Assembly: GCA_905234605.1 (NCBI GenBank)
Contig: CAJOIE010000002.1
Span: forward strand, 210,341-274,340
Source of the DNA: an uncultured Bacteroidaceae bacterium
GTDB taxonomy: Bacteria; Bacteroidota; Bacteroidia; Bacteroidales; Bacteroidaceae
DNA: 64,000 nucleotides
Direction of reading: 5' to 3'
The notes under the pieces were generated by a model. It did no database searches. It saw only the letters and a program-made list of their open reading frames with translations, and was not told where the DNA came from. Position 1 is the stretch's first letter. Each line of letters starts with the position of its first letter. Below are positions 45,285-53,650 of the stretch, piece after piece. The position numbers and the translations under genes are program-made.

Positions 45285-46685
45285 ATGACCCTCATCAAAT
45301 CCATCTCAGGCATCCGCGGCACCATAGGCGGGCGCGCGGGCGACACACTCAACCCCTTAGACATTGTCAAGTTCGTATCGGCCTATGCCACACTCATCAA
45401 GCGCATGAACGGCGAGGCCGCAAACGGCACACGCCTCAAGATAGTGGTGGGCCGCGATGCACGCATCTCAGGCGAGATGGTGAAGAACGTGGTGTGCGGC
45501 ACACTCATGGGCATGGGCTGCGACGTGGTCAACATAGGCCTCGCCACCACGCCCACCACCGAGGTGGCAGTGACCATGGAAGGTGCCGCCGGAGGCATCA
45601 TCATCACCGCCAGCCACAACCCGCGCCAGTGGAACGCCCTCAAGCTGCTCAATGAGCGCGGCGAGTTCCTCAACGCCAAGGAGGGTGCCGAGGTGCTGCG
45701 CATCGCCGCCGCCGAGGACTTCGACTATGCCGACGTGGACCACCTGGGACACTACCGCGAGGACGACAGCTACGACCAGCGGCACATCGACCTCGTGCTC
45801 GGCCTCGACCTCGTGGACGCCGAGGCAGTGCGCGCACGCAAGTTCCGCGTGGCACTCGACACCGTGAACTCCGTGGGCGGCATCATACTGCCCAAACTGC
45901 TCAAGCAGCTGGGCGTGGAGACAGTGACCACACTCTACGGCGAGCCCACAGGCGACTTCCAGCACAACCCCGAGCCCTTAGAGAAGAACCTCTCCGACAT
46001 CAAGGCCCTAATGCAGAAGGGCGGCTACGACATAGCCTTCGTGGTGGACCCCGACGTGGACCGTCTGGCTCTCTTCTGCGAGGACGGCACCATGTATGGC
46101 GAGGAGTACACGCTCGTCACCGTGGCCGACTACATACTTCAGCACACCCCGGGTGCCACCGTGAGCAACCTCTCCAGCACACGCGCCCTGCGCGACGTGA
46201 CACGCAAGTACGGACAGACATACTCGGCATCGGCCGTGGGCGAGGTGAACGTGGTGACGCAGATGAAGGCCACAGGGGCCGTCATTGGCGGCGAGGGCAA
46301 CGGCGGCGTCATCTACCCCGCTGCACACTATGGCCGCGATGCACTCGTGGGCATCGCTCTCATACTCACCTACTTGGCCAAGCGGGGAGTGAAGACCAGC
46401 GAGCTGCGCGCCACATATCCCGCCTACGCCATCGCCAAGAACCGCATCGACCTCACACCGGACACCGACGTGGATGCCATACTGGCACGCGTCAAGGAGC
46501 TATACAAGGAGCAGGAGGTGAACGACATTGACGGCGTGAAAATCGACTTCCCCGACCGCTGGGTACACCTGCGCAAGAGCAACACGGAGCCCATCATACG
46601 CGTATACTCGGAGGCTGCCACCATGGAAGCTGCCGACCAGCTCGGCAAGGACATCATGGAGGTGGTCTACTCCATGACAAAGTAA
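45285..46685 (+). CDS. glmM: Phosphoglucosamine mutase
   Basis: 466-aa alpha-D-phosphohexomutase. The phosphoserine loop is TASHNPRQWN (Ser110), the metal site DPDVDRLA, the sugar loop GEGNGGV, and the phosphate loop RKSNTEPIIR. It starts MTLIKSISGIRGTIGG as the family does. It converts glucosamine-6-phosphate to glucosamine-1-phosphate for UDP-GlcNAc; phosphomannomutase activity cannot be excluded in Bacteroidota. It stands alone with its own promoter and a long palindrome after it. Confidence 0.93.
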   Translation: MTLIKSISGIRGTIGGRAGDTLNPLDIVKFVSAYATLIKRMNGEAANGTRLKIVVGRDARISGEMVKNVVCGTLMGMGCDVVNIGLATTPTTEVAVTMEGAAGGIIITASHNPRQWNALKLLNERGEFLNAKEGAEVLRIAAAEDFDYADVDHLGHYREDDSYDQRHIDLVLGLDLVDAEAVRARKFRVALDTVNSVGGIILPKLLKQLGVETVTTLYGEPTGDFQHNPEPLEKNLSDIKALMQKGGYDIAFVVDPDVDRLALFCEDGTMYGEEYTLVTVADYILQHTPGATVSNLSSTRALRDVTRKYGQTYSASAVGEVNVVTQMKATGAVIGGEGNGGVIYPAAHYGRDALVGIALILTYLAKRGVKTSELRATYPAYAIAKNRIDLTPDTDVDAILARVKELYKEQEVNDIDGVKIDFPDRWVHLRKSNTEPIIRVYSEAATMEAADQLGKDIMEVVYSMTK

Positions 46686-46687
46686 AA

Positions 46688-46723
46688 AGGAATACTCGGA
46701 GTATTAGGAGTACTCAGAGTATT
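46688..46723. repeat. Four 9-bp tandem repeats after glmM
   Basis: AGGAATACT, CGGAGTATT, AGGAGTACT and CAGAGTATT in a row; an 18-bp unit repeated with few changes. It starts 2 nt after the glmM stop. Unit length matches the tandem repeat at 62095-62148. Confidence 0.65.
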
Positions 46724-46727
46724 CAGA

Positions 46728-46775
46728 CCAAGGCAAGAGGCCACGCACCGCACGGTGCGTGGCCTCTTGCCTTGG
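46728..46775. terminator. Perfect 23-bp inverted repeat between convergent genes
   Basis: Left arm 46728-46750 and right arm 46753-46775 pair over all 23 bases with only CA between, starting CCAAGGCAAGAGGCC. It lies between glmM (+) and a minus-strand gene ending at 46806, so a bidirectional terminator is the simple reading, but there is no U-run and the length is unusual. Confidence 0.6.
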
Positions 46776-46805
46776 TTGCCTGATGCAGCTTCTGCTGCTC
46801 CGTCG

Positions 46806-47639
46806 TCAGAAGATATATGCCACGCCTATGGCAGGGTGCCACTCATAGGCATGGAAGGACGTGAGCATAGATAGCGACACCATGTAGTGGGTGTAGCGGC
46901 CCACGACGCCGAAGTCCACGACAGGGCGCGTGAGGCTCTTCTCCACGATGCCCGTGCAGCGGCCGAAGTCGCTGTACTCGTGTATCTCGCCAAAGGTGGT
47001 GGTGCGCTCCTTGCAGAAGAGGGCACCCACGCCGAGATGGGCATAGAAGGGACCGTAGGCACGGTAGAGCGCACCCACGGTGAAATGCATGGCGTTGCGC
47101 TTGGAGCTGATCTCGAATGCATCGGAGCTGTTGATGGGCAGGATGCCGGCACGCAGGTAGCCGCCATACTGGCCCTCAATGAGACCGCCCATGACGCTGA
47201 CGGTGCGCACTGTGGTGCCGCCGCGCTGGTTGCCGATGGGGCTCATCTGACCCGAGGGCGAGCCTATCCATGTCAGGCCCAGGCCCACGAAGGGGTGGCG
47301 AGCCTCCTCAAGCCATGGCTCGGCCACACGCGGCTGGAGCCGTATGCGCATCTCGGCCTTGGGGGCAACAGTGCGGATGACAAAGTCGGGATGCGACACA
47401 CGCAGCTCGCGGGGCATGCGGGTGAGCTCAAGCACGAAGTGACCCTCACTGTCGGTGTCGGTGCCCTGACGCAGCTGCGTCACCTCGACATGAGCCTTGG
47501 CAATGGGGTTGCCATGCAGGTCGACCACCGTGCCCTCAATGCGCAACTGCGCCGAGGCCGGCAAGGCACAGAGCACCATGCCCACGACAACGACCAGACG
47601 ACAGACCATGCTGTGGATTAGGTTGTTCATATATGCCAT
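46806..47639 (-). CDS. Outer-membrane beta-barrel-like protein with N-terminal CarboxypepD-regulatory domain
   Basis: About 277 aa. Signal peptide (MNNLIHSMVCRLVVVVGMVL then CALPASAQ), a carboxypeptidase-regulatory-like beta-sandwich (LRIEGTVVDLHGNPIAKAHVEV...DTDSEGHFVLEL, about 30-110), then a Gly- and aromatic-rich region with alternating pattern ending GVAYIF, which suggests a small outer-membrane barrel. Starts at 47666, 47639 and 47630 are all possible. The gene follows the coiled-coil lipoprotein gene by about 30 nt (6 nt from the longest start) in one operon. Confidence 0.72.
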   Translation of the reverse strand: MAYMNNLIHSMVCRLVVVVGMVLCALPASAQLRIEGTVVDLHGNPIAKAHVEVTQLRQGTDTDSEGHFVLELTRMPRELRVSHPDFVIRTVAPKAEMRIRLQPRVAEPWLEEARHPFVGLGLTWIGSPSGQMSPIGNQRGGTTVRTVSVMGGLIEGQYGGYLRAGILPINSSDAFEISSKRNAMHFTVGALYRAYGPFYAHLGVGALFCKERTTTFGEIHEYSDFGRCTGIVEKSLTRPVVDFGVVGRYTHYMVSLSMLTSFHAYEWHPAIGVAYIF

Positions 47640-47672
47640 TGTTGGATATGGTCTTGTGTGAGACATGAGTGC

Positions 47673-50252
47673 TTAGTTGCCCGCCGTGGAGAAGACGATG
47701 GTGCCCTCGGTGCCGACAATGGTGCCGTCGTAGTTCCAGACAAAGTAGGTGAAGGTAACCATGCACGTGTTGTCGGTGCCGATGAGTTCGGAGGGGCAGG
47801 TGAGGGTTATGGTGTCGTCGATGCCGGAGCTCTTAGCCGTGAGTATGCGGCCCAGGTCGCTGTTGGCAGCCGTGAAGAGCTCAATGAGTGTCTCCTGCGA
47901 AGGCGTGCTCTCACCGCCGACAGTGGCATCGGTGCGCACGGAGGCCACCTCGATGAACTTACGGTAGACCGGAGTGCCGGCCGTGCTGAGATAGGCCGTA
48001 CCGGAGAGGCTGTTGATGGCAGGTGTGCCGGCGAGTGAGTAGTCTGAGGTGTAGAGGGAGATGATGTCGGCAGGCACTATATCCATAGTGCTTGCGCCGA
48101 AGTACTGCGAGAGCACGCTGCGACGGTCGCCCGTCACGGCCGAGGTCCACGAAGCCTTCAGGGCATAGGTGTTATTGTTGTTGACATCGGCACTGTCGGA
48201 AGCCATGGTTATGGTGGCCACATAGATGCCGTTGGCCGAGGCGGCACGGGTGTAGAGGCCGTTGGTGGCAGGAGCAATGTCGGTCAGGACGAGGGCGGTG
48301 ACATCCTTGCCATAGGCATCCACGAGGGTGAGGGTGACGTTGTCCACATCCACGTCGATGGGGTTGAGGGTGAAGTAGAGCATGCCGTTATAAGTGTTGG
48401 TAGTGCCCTGCACTAACGAGTCGACTCCGGCAAAGTCCTCATAGGGGAAGTAGATGGTGGAAGCCTCGCCGGTGGTGGCATCTAAAGGCACCCACACCTG
48501 CTGCGGCATAACCATCTTCTGGATGACTACGCTGTGCACACGGTGTTCCTCCTCGGAGAGGAACCTCTCCTCAAAGTCGTCAAAGCGAGCAGTGATGATG
48601 GTTACCTCGTCCTCCAGCACTGTCACACGGTCGAGCACCTCGTTGACGGTAGCTGCCAGAGAGTCAATGCGTGCAGTGTTGGCATCAATCAATTCAGTCA
48701 GTTCCTCGCGGAGATCGTCGGTGAAACTTTGGGCTGTGACATTCGCTATGTCGTTGATGTCCAGCATCAGGCTTCCGCCCTCCCTATACGAGTCAAGATA
48801 GCCGACTATACCTGCCACCTGCAGCATGAGTGAGTCTATGGCTTCGGCGTTGGCTACGATGGCCACCCGATTGCCGGCAATGTTGGCGGTATTCTGAGCA
48901 ATATAATCTGCATTCCGATTAATCAAGGATGCCAAGCTGTCCGCCACGGCAGCGGTGTAGCCGTTGGCAGCGGCAAGCACGATGTTGGCACGTGTCTCGA
49001 TGGCCGCGGCGAGCTCATCGTGCAGCTGAGTTGTGACGCTGTCCACCTCTACCTTGGTGTAGACCTCGGCCTTGGTGTAGTATGAGCCGAGGGAGTCCAC
49101 CACTTGCTGTATGGCCGCCATGGCCTCGGCGTGGCTGGCATCGATGTAGGCGCGCAGCTCGCTGTTGATGAGGACGATGCTGTCGGAGAGCACCTTTGAG
49201 TGTGCTGCTACGATGTCGAGCGAGTCGGACAGTGCCTGATGCTGTTGCCCCAACTGGTTGATGTCGGCGAAGGCCTCGTCAATGCGGACGGTCAGGCTCG
49301 CGCCCATATCAGAAAGAGCCTGCCGGAGCTCGTCTGTGGTGCGCTCAAGGCTGGCAATGCGGGCTTCGTCGGCAGCTACACGTGCGTAGACACTGGCAAG
49401 GCTGTCGCTTAGGCTCATGAGCCGACTGTCTACAGCTGCATTGATGCTGTCCTGCTGCAGGTAACGCTCATAGCTCACGTGGAGCGAGTCGGTGACGTCG
49501 GCAAGCCCGCTTGTGATGCTATTAATGCTTTCCTGCAATTCAAGAATATAGGTGTAGTTGCGGTCGGCCGAAGCCTGAGCAGAGTCGGCTGCAGCCTGAG
49601 CAGAGTCGGCAGCTATCAGAGCCTGGTCGGCTGCATACTGCGCAGCGGAAACGCCCTGACGCAGTTCCTCGTCGGCACTGAAGAGCTGATCTATGCGTTC
49701 GATGATGGATGGCAGCAAGTCGAGCTGTGTCACTGATGACAGTTGCTCGAGCTGTGCCTGTTGGGCAGCCACCACGTCCACGAGGCTGTCGAGCACGGCG
49801 TCGTGGCGTGCGAGGGTGTTGTCCACGGTAGCGAGGTGCTGCGAGAGCTGCTCTATGGCGGTGGCCACGAGGTCGCGTGCCGTCTCTATGGCAGCGAGGC
49901 GTGCCTGTTCGGCCTGCACGTCGGCATAGTTGAAGGCCTCCTGCTTAGCCGAGTCGGTATAGGCTGTCGACGATGTCTCTAAATCGTCGATGAGCTGACT
50001 CAAGCGACCATGACTGTCGTCGGCAGCACGCTGCAACTGTTCAAGGAGCACATTAAGCTCGTCGATACGGGTGTGGGCCGAGACGGCGCGCTGATTGATG
50101 GCATCCATGAGCTCGTTGACACGCACTTCCACGCGGGCATCTGCCTGCGAGGGTGTGATATAGTCCTTGTCGGCACAGCCGATAGTGGCAGTGAGAGCCA
50201 CGGCCGAGAGCATGGCAAGGCCTACGTAGTGAAGTAGCTTCTTGTGTTTCAT
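47673..50252 (-). CDS. Long coiled-coil surface lipoprotein
   Basis: 859-aa lipoprotein (MKHKKLLHYVGLAMLSAVAL then TATIGC, Cys26). Residues about 40-580 are mostly helical with heptad-like repeats and many DSL.S, ADSAQAAADSAQASAD and NANTARIDSLAATV-type segments, typical of a long coiled-coil stalk. Residues about 590-859 are beta-rich (YFPYEDFAGVDSL, NGIYVATITMASD), forming a likely head domain. No enzyme motif or sorting tail. It may be a fibre-like surface structure; function unknown. The next gene codes for a barrel-like protein. Confidence 0.8.
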   Translation of the reverse strand: MKHKKLLHYVGLAMLSAVALTATIGCADKDYITPSQADARVEVRVNELMDAINQRAVSAHTRIDELNVLLEQLQRAADDSHGRLSQLIDDLETSSTAYTDSAKQEAFNYADVQAEQARLAAIETARDLVATAIEQLSQHLATVDNTLARHDAVLDSLVDVVAAQQAQLEQLSSVTQLDLLPSIIERIDQLFSADEELRQGVSAAQYAADQALIAADSAQAAADSAQASADRNYTYILELQESINSITSGLADVTDSLHVSYERYLQQDSINAAVDSRLMSLSDSLASVYARVAADEARIASLERTTDELRQALSDMGASLTVRIDEAFADINQLGQQHQALSDSLDIVAAHSKVLSDSIVLINSELRAYIDASHAEAMAAIQQVVDSLGSYYTKAEVYTKVEVDSVTTQLHDELAAAIETRANIVLAAANGYTAAVADSLASLINRNADYIAQNTANIAGNRVAIVANAEAIDSLMLQVAGIVGYLDSYREGGSLMLDINDIANVTAQSFTDDLREELTELIDANTARIDSLAATVNEVLDRVTVLEDEVTIITARFDDFEERFLSEEEHRVHSVVIQKMVMPQQVWVPLDATTGEASTIYFPYEDFAGVDSLVQGTTNTYNGMLYFTLNPIDVDVDNVTLTLVDAYGKDVTALVLTDIAPATNGLYTRAASANGIYVATITMASDSADVNNNNTYALKASWTSAVTGDRRSVLSQYFGASTMDIVPADIISLYTSDYSLAGTPAINSLSGTAYLSTAGTPVYRKFIEVASVRTDATVGGESTPSQETLIELFTAANSDLGRILTAKSSGIDDTITLTCPSELIGTDNTCMVTFTYFVWNYDGTIVGTEGTIVFSTAGN

Positions 50253-50303
50253 TGTGTGGGTAACTCTTATGTGTTAATTTGTGTCGTTGACATATAAAGG
50301 TGT

Positions 50304-50334
50304 AGCGGTGCATGCCGATGTGGCACGCACCGCT
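50304..50334 (-). terminator. Hairpin after the 47-codon gene
   Basis: AGCGGTGC and GCACCGCT pair perfectly, extended by TGCC / GGCA after one mismatch. On the minus strand CTACACCTTTA follows. It lies about 55 nt past the small gene's stop. Confidence 0.55.
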
Positions 50335-50387
50335 GCATGTGCCAGGAGTGCATCAGCGTCTGTCGCAATGAGATCTCCCTTTGGCTT

Positions 50388-50531
50388 TTACCAGTCGAAT
50401 GACGTTTCGAACATGCCCTTGGTATCGCCGCTGTTCACGGTCTCACCCTTCTTCTCGAGTGACACGTTGAGCAGGTTGGCGTTCACGTTTATGCGCTCTT
50501 CTTCGAGCTCTGGCTTGATATACGTTTTCAT
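50388..50531 (-). CDS. Small 47-aa MKTYI-type peptide
   Basis: Short frame reading MKTYIKPELEEERINVNANL and then LNVSLEKKGETVNSGDTKGM, ending FETSFDW. It starts 53 nt after the stop of the T9SS-type surface protein gene upstream and is followed by a hairpin. Layout matches the peptide at 39562-39744: basic start, TYI.P, an acidic middle, LL..S, a Gly/Ser/Thr tail and a final Trp. No signal peptide, no double-glycine cleavage site. Function unknown; the repeated context is the main evidence that it is a gene. Confidence 0.65.
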   Translation of the reverse strand: MKTYIKPELEEERINVNANLLNVSLEKKGETVNSGDTKGMFETSFDW

Positions 50532-50584
50532 AGTTATATCGTTTTGTTGGAATGTTTCTTAATGATTATTGATGTGCTTGGTTA

Positions 50585-53461
50585 TTACTTGACAACGACC
50601 TTCTTGCCGCGAGCCACGAAGATGCCCTTCTGAGCCTTGGCTACGCGCTGGCCGGCAATGTTGAAGAGAGGAGCATCACCGGCCTGGCTCATGCTCAGGC
50701 TGCGCACTGCCGTGGCGAGGTCGATGGCGATGGTCTTCACTTCACCGCCCTCGTCTGCAATATAAGCCTTGTTGGCAGCCAGGACGCCATCGCTGCTGAG
50801 ACGATAGAAGGCCGAGAGGCCTGTATCTTCGCTATGGCTGAGCACATAGCCGCTCACGTTGGCCGCAAGCATGTTGGCCGTGAGGAGGTTGTCGTCAGTC
50901 AGTGCCGTCAAGCCCTCGGTGATGGCAGCTGTGATGTAGGCCTCGTCACCCTTGATGACTACAGGCGTGTTGGCAGGCACTTCGGCACCGATTTCCTCAA
51001 GCGAGACCTTCTCGCCGACAGCAGCTGCGCGATAGGCCACAGCACCGTTGAGCGTGAGGTCGAAGGGAGCCACGAGGGTGGCATAGTGCTCAGCGCCATA
51101 GAGAGGTATGGCCACCTCGCTGACGGGCTCGAACACCCACCAGGCGGCCTCATTGTCGGCCTTGCCGCCGGCAACGATGCTATCCTCACGCGCTGTGTAG
51201 TAGGCATCGGCCAGGAAGCTGGCATACTGACCTTCACCATTACCCAAGGCATGCGCGAAGGCCACCACGCCAGGCTCAATAAGTTTGAAGTGGGCATACT
51301 TGCCAGCGTCCTCAAGGAAGGCACTGTAGTTGGTGGCACCTGTCCACACCCAGCTGAACTCCTTGCCCTGTGCAGATATGTATAGGTGTCCATCACGCTC
51401 CACAATCTTCACCACAGATGCCAAACCTGGCGTGGATGCTTTAGCTGTTATCCACTGACAGCCATCCGACTGCACCTCAATGTAGTTGCCGATGCCGACG
51501 TTGCGGATGACGTAGTATTCTCCATCGTTAGGCTTCGTACAGCTGGCTTCGTTGCCGAGTATCTCTAAGTATGTCATATACTCATCGCCTGTGCAGCCGT
51601 ATGCAGCAGCAAGCTCCACGTCGTTGGCATACGTGTTGTAGACATCATCGGTGATATGGAATGGTGTGCCATGATCCTCGTCCAAGAAGATGTGGGCAAT
51701 CTTAGCCAGCAAGTCCTTAGCATCGTAGTTGAGGAATTCGAGAGCCTCGGTCGGGTCAAACTCGGCAGCGGCCTCGATGATGGCGTTGCAGTTGCCGTCA
51801 TCGACATCGCTCCAGCTGTCGATGACCACCGTGCCGGCACTGTTGACATTGATGTTGTGTTCCTCGTCGAAGGCGAAGAAGAAGGGATAGGCCTCATTCT
51901 CGGTGACAGTGATGTTGATGGGCTGTGCGAAGCCGAGTGTGTTGTCCTTGCGCAAGAACTTCTTGGCTGCTACGCTGTAGAGATAGTACTTGCCGCCGTC
52001 CTCGATGATGGCGAAACGCTGGTTCTCACTCTCGGGGTCACGCTGTGCCGTGCCCATGCTGGTTGCGCCGTCGGCCACGTTCCATGTGCCGCGTGCGTTG
52101 ATGATGGTGTAGAGCTTGCTGTTGGAGAGCTCGGTGAGGTCGGTCACGTAGGTCACCACTTCATCGAAGGCTGTCAGAGCCTCGGTGGGGTCGAAGTCGG
52201 CAGCCTCGATAAGCACGTTGCTGTTGCCGGCATCAACAGTGCCCCAGTTGTCAATGAGCACATTGCTGCCACTGACGTTGATATTATGGGTGTCGTCGAA
52301 CTTGAAGAAGAAGGGATATTCGGCATTGCCTGTCTCAGAGATGGTGACAGGCTGTGGGTCGCGCAGGTTGAACGACTTGTCGGCACGGAGGTAGCCCTTC
52401 TGTGCTACGCTGTAGATGTACCACTGGTCGTCGTGGTTGATGAGTGCGAACTGCTGTGCCTCGTCGTCGGGGTTGACAGAGGCTGTGCCGATGGTGCTCG
52501 CGGCCTTCCATGTGCCGCGTGCGTTGGTGATGGCATACGCCTTTGTCTGGCTGACAGCGGCCAGGTCGCGCACATAGGTCAGTGTGGCGGGTGTGAGGCG
52601 TGCAATGGCCGTGGTGGGGTCGAAGTCGCCCTCCTCGGTGATGGTGAACCGGTTGCCGTCGTCGAGTGTCGTATAGCCATTGATTACCAGACCTGCGTCA
52701 TAACCTGCACTCACGTTGATGGCATTGCTGCCGAAGCGGAGCTGGAACCTGCCATCGCCAAGGCTGATGAGAGACAGTGCGGCAGGGGCGGTATACTTCG
52801 ATGCGAGCGCGCCCGAAGCAGACACGTATGCCTCGCCTGCCACGCTCCAGAGGTAGTAGGCGTCGTCGCTGTTGATGATGGCGAAGGTGCTGGCCTCAAA
52901 GCTCCTGGCTGTCGACACGAGTGTGCCGTTGCTCACACCGAGCGAGCCGCGTGCTGTGGTGAGGGTGTAGGCCTTGTTGTTGGAGAGGAAGGCCAGTGGG
53001 TCCACATATTCTGTGTCCTCTTCAACGGTGATAATAAAGTTGGACACCACGAGATAGCGGCCGTTTACCGTGAACGACGTGGAAGCCGTGCTCAGACCTG
53101 TGACGCTTAGCGTGTTGCCGCTTGCGCCAAAGGTGGTGTCATCGTCTCCGACGGTCACAGTAATATCGGTAGCACCATCGCTTGGCATGCCGTCGAAGGA
53201 ATAGGCTGTAATCTTGTAGCCGCCAGGGACAGAGATAGTGTAGGTGGAAGTGTACAGGCCTCCATCAGCCACATTGATATTGTTTGCGCCAGTGGTGATG
53301 GTCACCGTAGGCTCATCTGCCGACACCCATGTCTTGGCGTAATTGCCTGCAGGATTGGTTTCCGTGTAGGTTCCTGTCGTGGTGCTGTAGATGATGTCAG
53401 CCGCCAGTGCGCCTGCCGTGGATGCCACGAGAGCAAGCAGGGAGAGTAAGACTTTCTTCAT
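50585..53461 (-). CDS. Secreted surface protein with three trefoil-like repeats and T9SS-like tail
   Basis: 958 aa. Signal peptide (MKKVLLSLLALVASTAGALA), then a beta-rich domain (about 30-148) with VPGGYKITAYSFDGM. Three repeats of about 135 aa follow (152-286, 296-428, 438-574). Each starts SNxKxYxIxNARGTW or similar and has YYLYSVAxKxFLR; the last two end in xxxEAADFDPTEAL-like segments. This looks like a ricin-type or beta-trefoil sugar-binding fold. The C-terminal 28 residues (PLFNIAGQRV...GIFVARGKKVVVK) match the T9SS-like signal of its neighbours. It is paralogous to the frameshifted gene at 36211-39515. It has a strong promoter, and a small peptide gene follows. Confidence 0.8.
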   Translation of the reverse strand: MKKVLLSLLALVASTAGALAADIIYSTTTGTYTETNPAGNYAKTWVSADEPTVTITTGANNINVADGGLYTSTYTISVPGGYKITAYSFDGMPSDGATDITVTVGDDDTTFGASGNTLSVTGLSTASTSFTVNGRYLVVSNFIITVEEDTEYVDPLAFLSNNKAYTLTTARGSLGVSNGTLVSTARSFEASTFAIINSDDAYYLWSVAGEAYVSASGALASKYTAPAALSLISLGDGRFQLRFGSNAINVSAGYDAGLVINGYTTLDDGNRFTITEEGDFDPTTAIARLTPATLTYVRDLAAVSQTKAYAITNARGTWKAASTIGTASVNPDDEAQQFALINHDDQWYIYSVAQKGYLRADKSFNLRDPQPVTISETGNAEYPFFFKFDDTHNINVSGSNVLIDNWGTVDAGNSNVLIEAADFDPTEALTAFDEVVTYVTDLTELSNSKLYTIINARGTWNVADGATSMGTAQRDPESENQRFAIIEDGGKYYLYSVAAKKFLRKDNTLGFAQPINITVTENEAYPFFFAFDEEHNINVNSAGTVVIDSWSDVDDGNCNAIIEAAAEFDPTEALEFLNYDAKDLLAKIAHIFLDEDHGTPFHITDDVYNTYANDVELAAAYGCTGDEYMTYLEILGNEASCTKPNDGEYYVIRNVGIGNYIEVQSDGCQWITAKASTPGLASVVKIVERDGHLYISAQGKEFSWVWTGATNYSAFLEDAGKYAHFKLIEPGVVAFAHALGNGEGQYASFLADAYYTAREDSIVAGGKADNEAAWWVFEPVSEVAIPLYGAEHYATLVAPFDLTLNGAVAYRAAAVGEKVSLEEIGAEVPANTPVVIKGDEAYITAAITEGLTALTDDNLLTANMLAANVSGYVLSHSEDTGLSAFYRLSSDGVLAANKAYIADEGGEVKTIAIDLATAVRSLSMSQAGDAPLFNIAGQRVAKAQKGIFVARGKKVVVK

Positions 53462-53517
53462 AAGCTAATAATAAATAGGTTAGTTCCGGCGTATATTCCC
53501 ATTTCGGTTAATCGATG

Positions 53518-53548
53518 CAAAGATAGCAGTCCCTGCCACTTGCACAAA
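53518..53548 (-). promoter_or_regulatory. Full -33/-7 promoter of the trefoil-repeat protein
   Basis: The minus strand reads TTTG (53548-53545), a 19-bp spacer, then TATCTTTG (53525-53518), close to the Bacteroidota consensus. Predicted leader is about 50 nt. Confidence 0.7.
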
Positions 53549-53650
53549 CATTCAACCTACAAAAACATATTGCGCCCTACATTTTACCATACGGAGGGTG
53601 GCTGTCTGGCAATGGATGCAGCCGCAGGCGGGACACCTGCGCGCCAGAGA

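Noticed and set aside
46688..46775. tRNA or small structured RNA gene
   Set aside because: The long perfect palindrome and 9-bp repeats do not fold into a cloverleaf and have no T-loop or anticodon arm features; no tRNA was recognised elsewhere either.
50388..50531. Double-glycine leader peptide of a bacteriocin-like system
   Set aside because: Neither small peptide has a GG or GA processing site, and no peptidase-containing transporter or radical-SAM gene is nearby.
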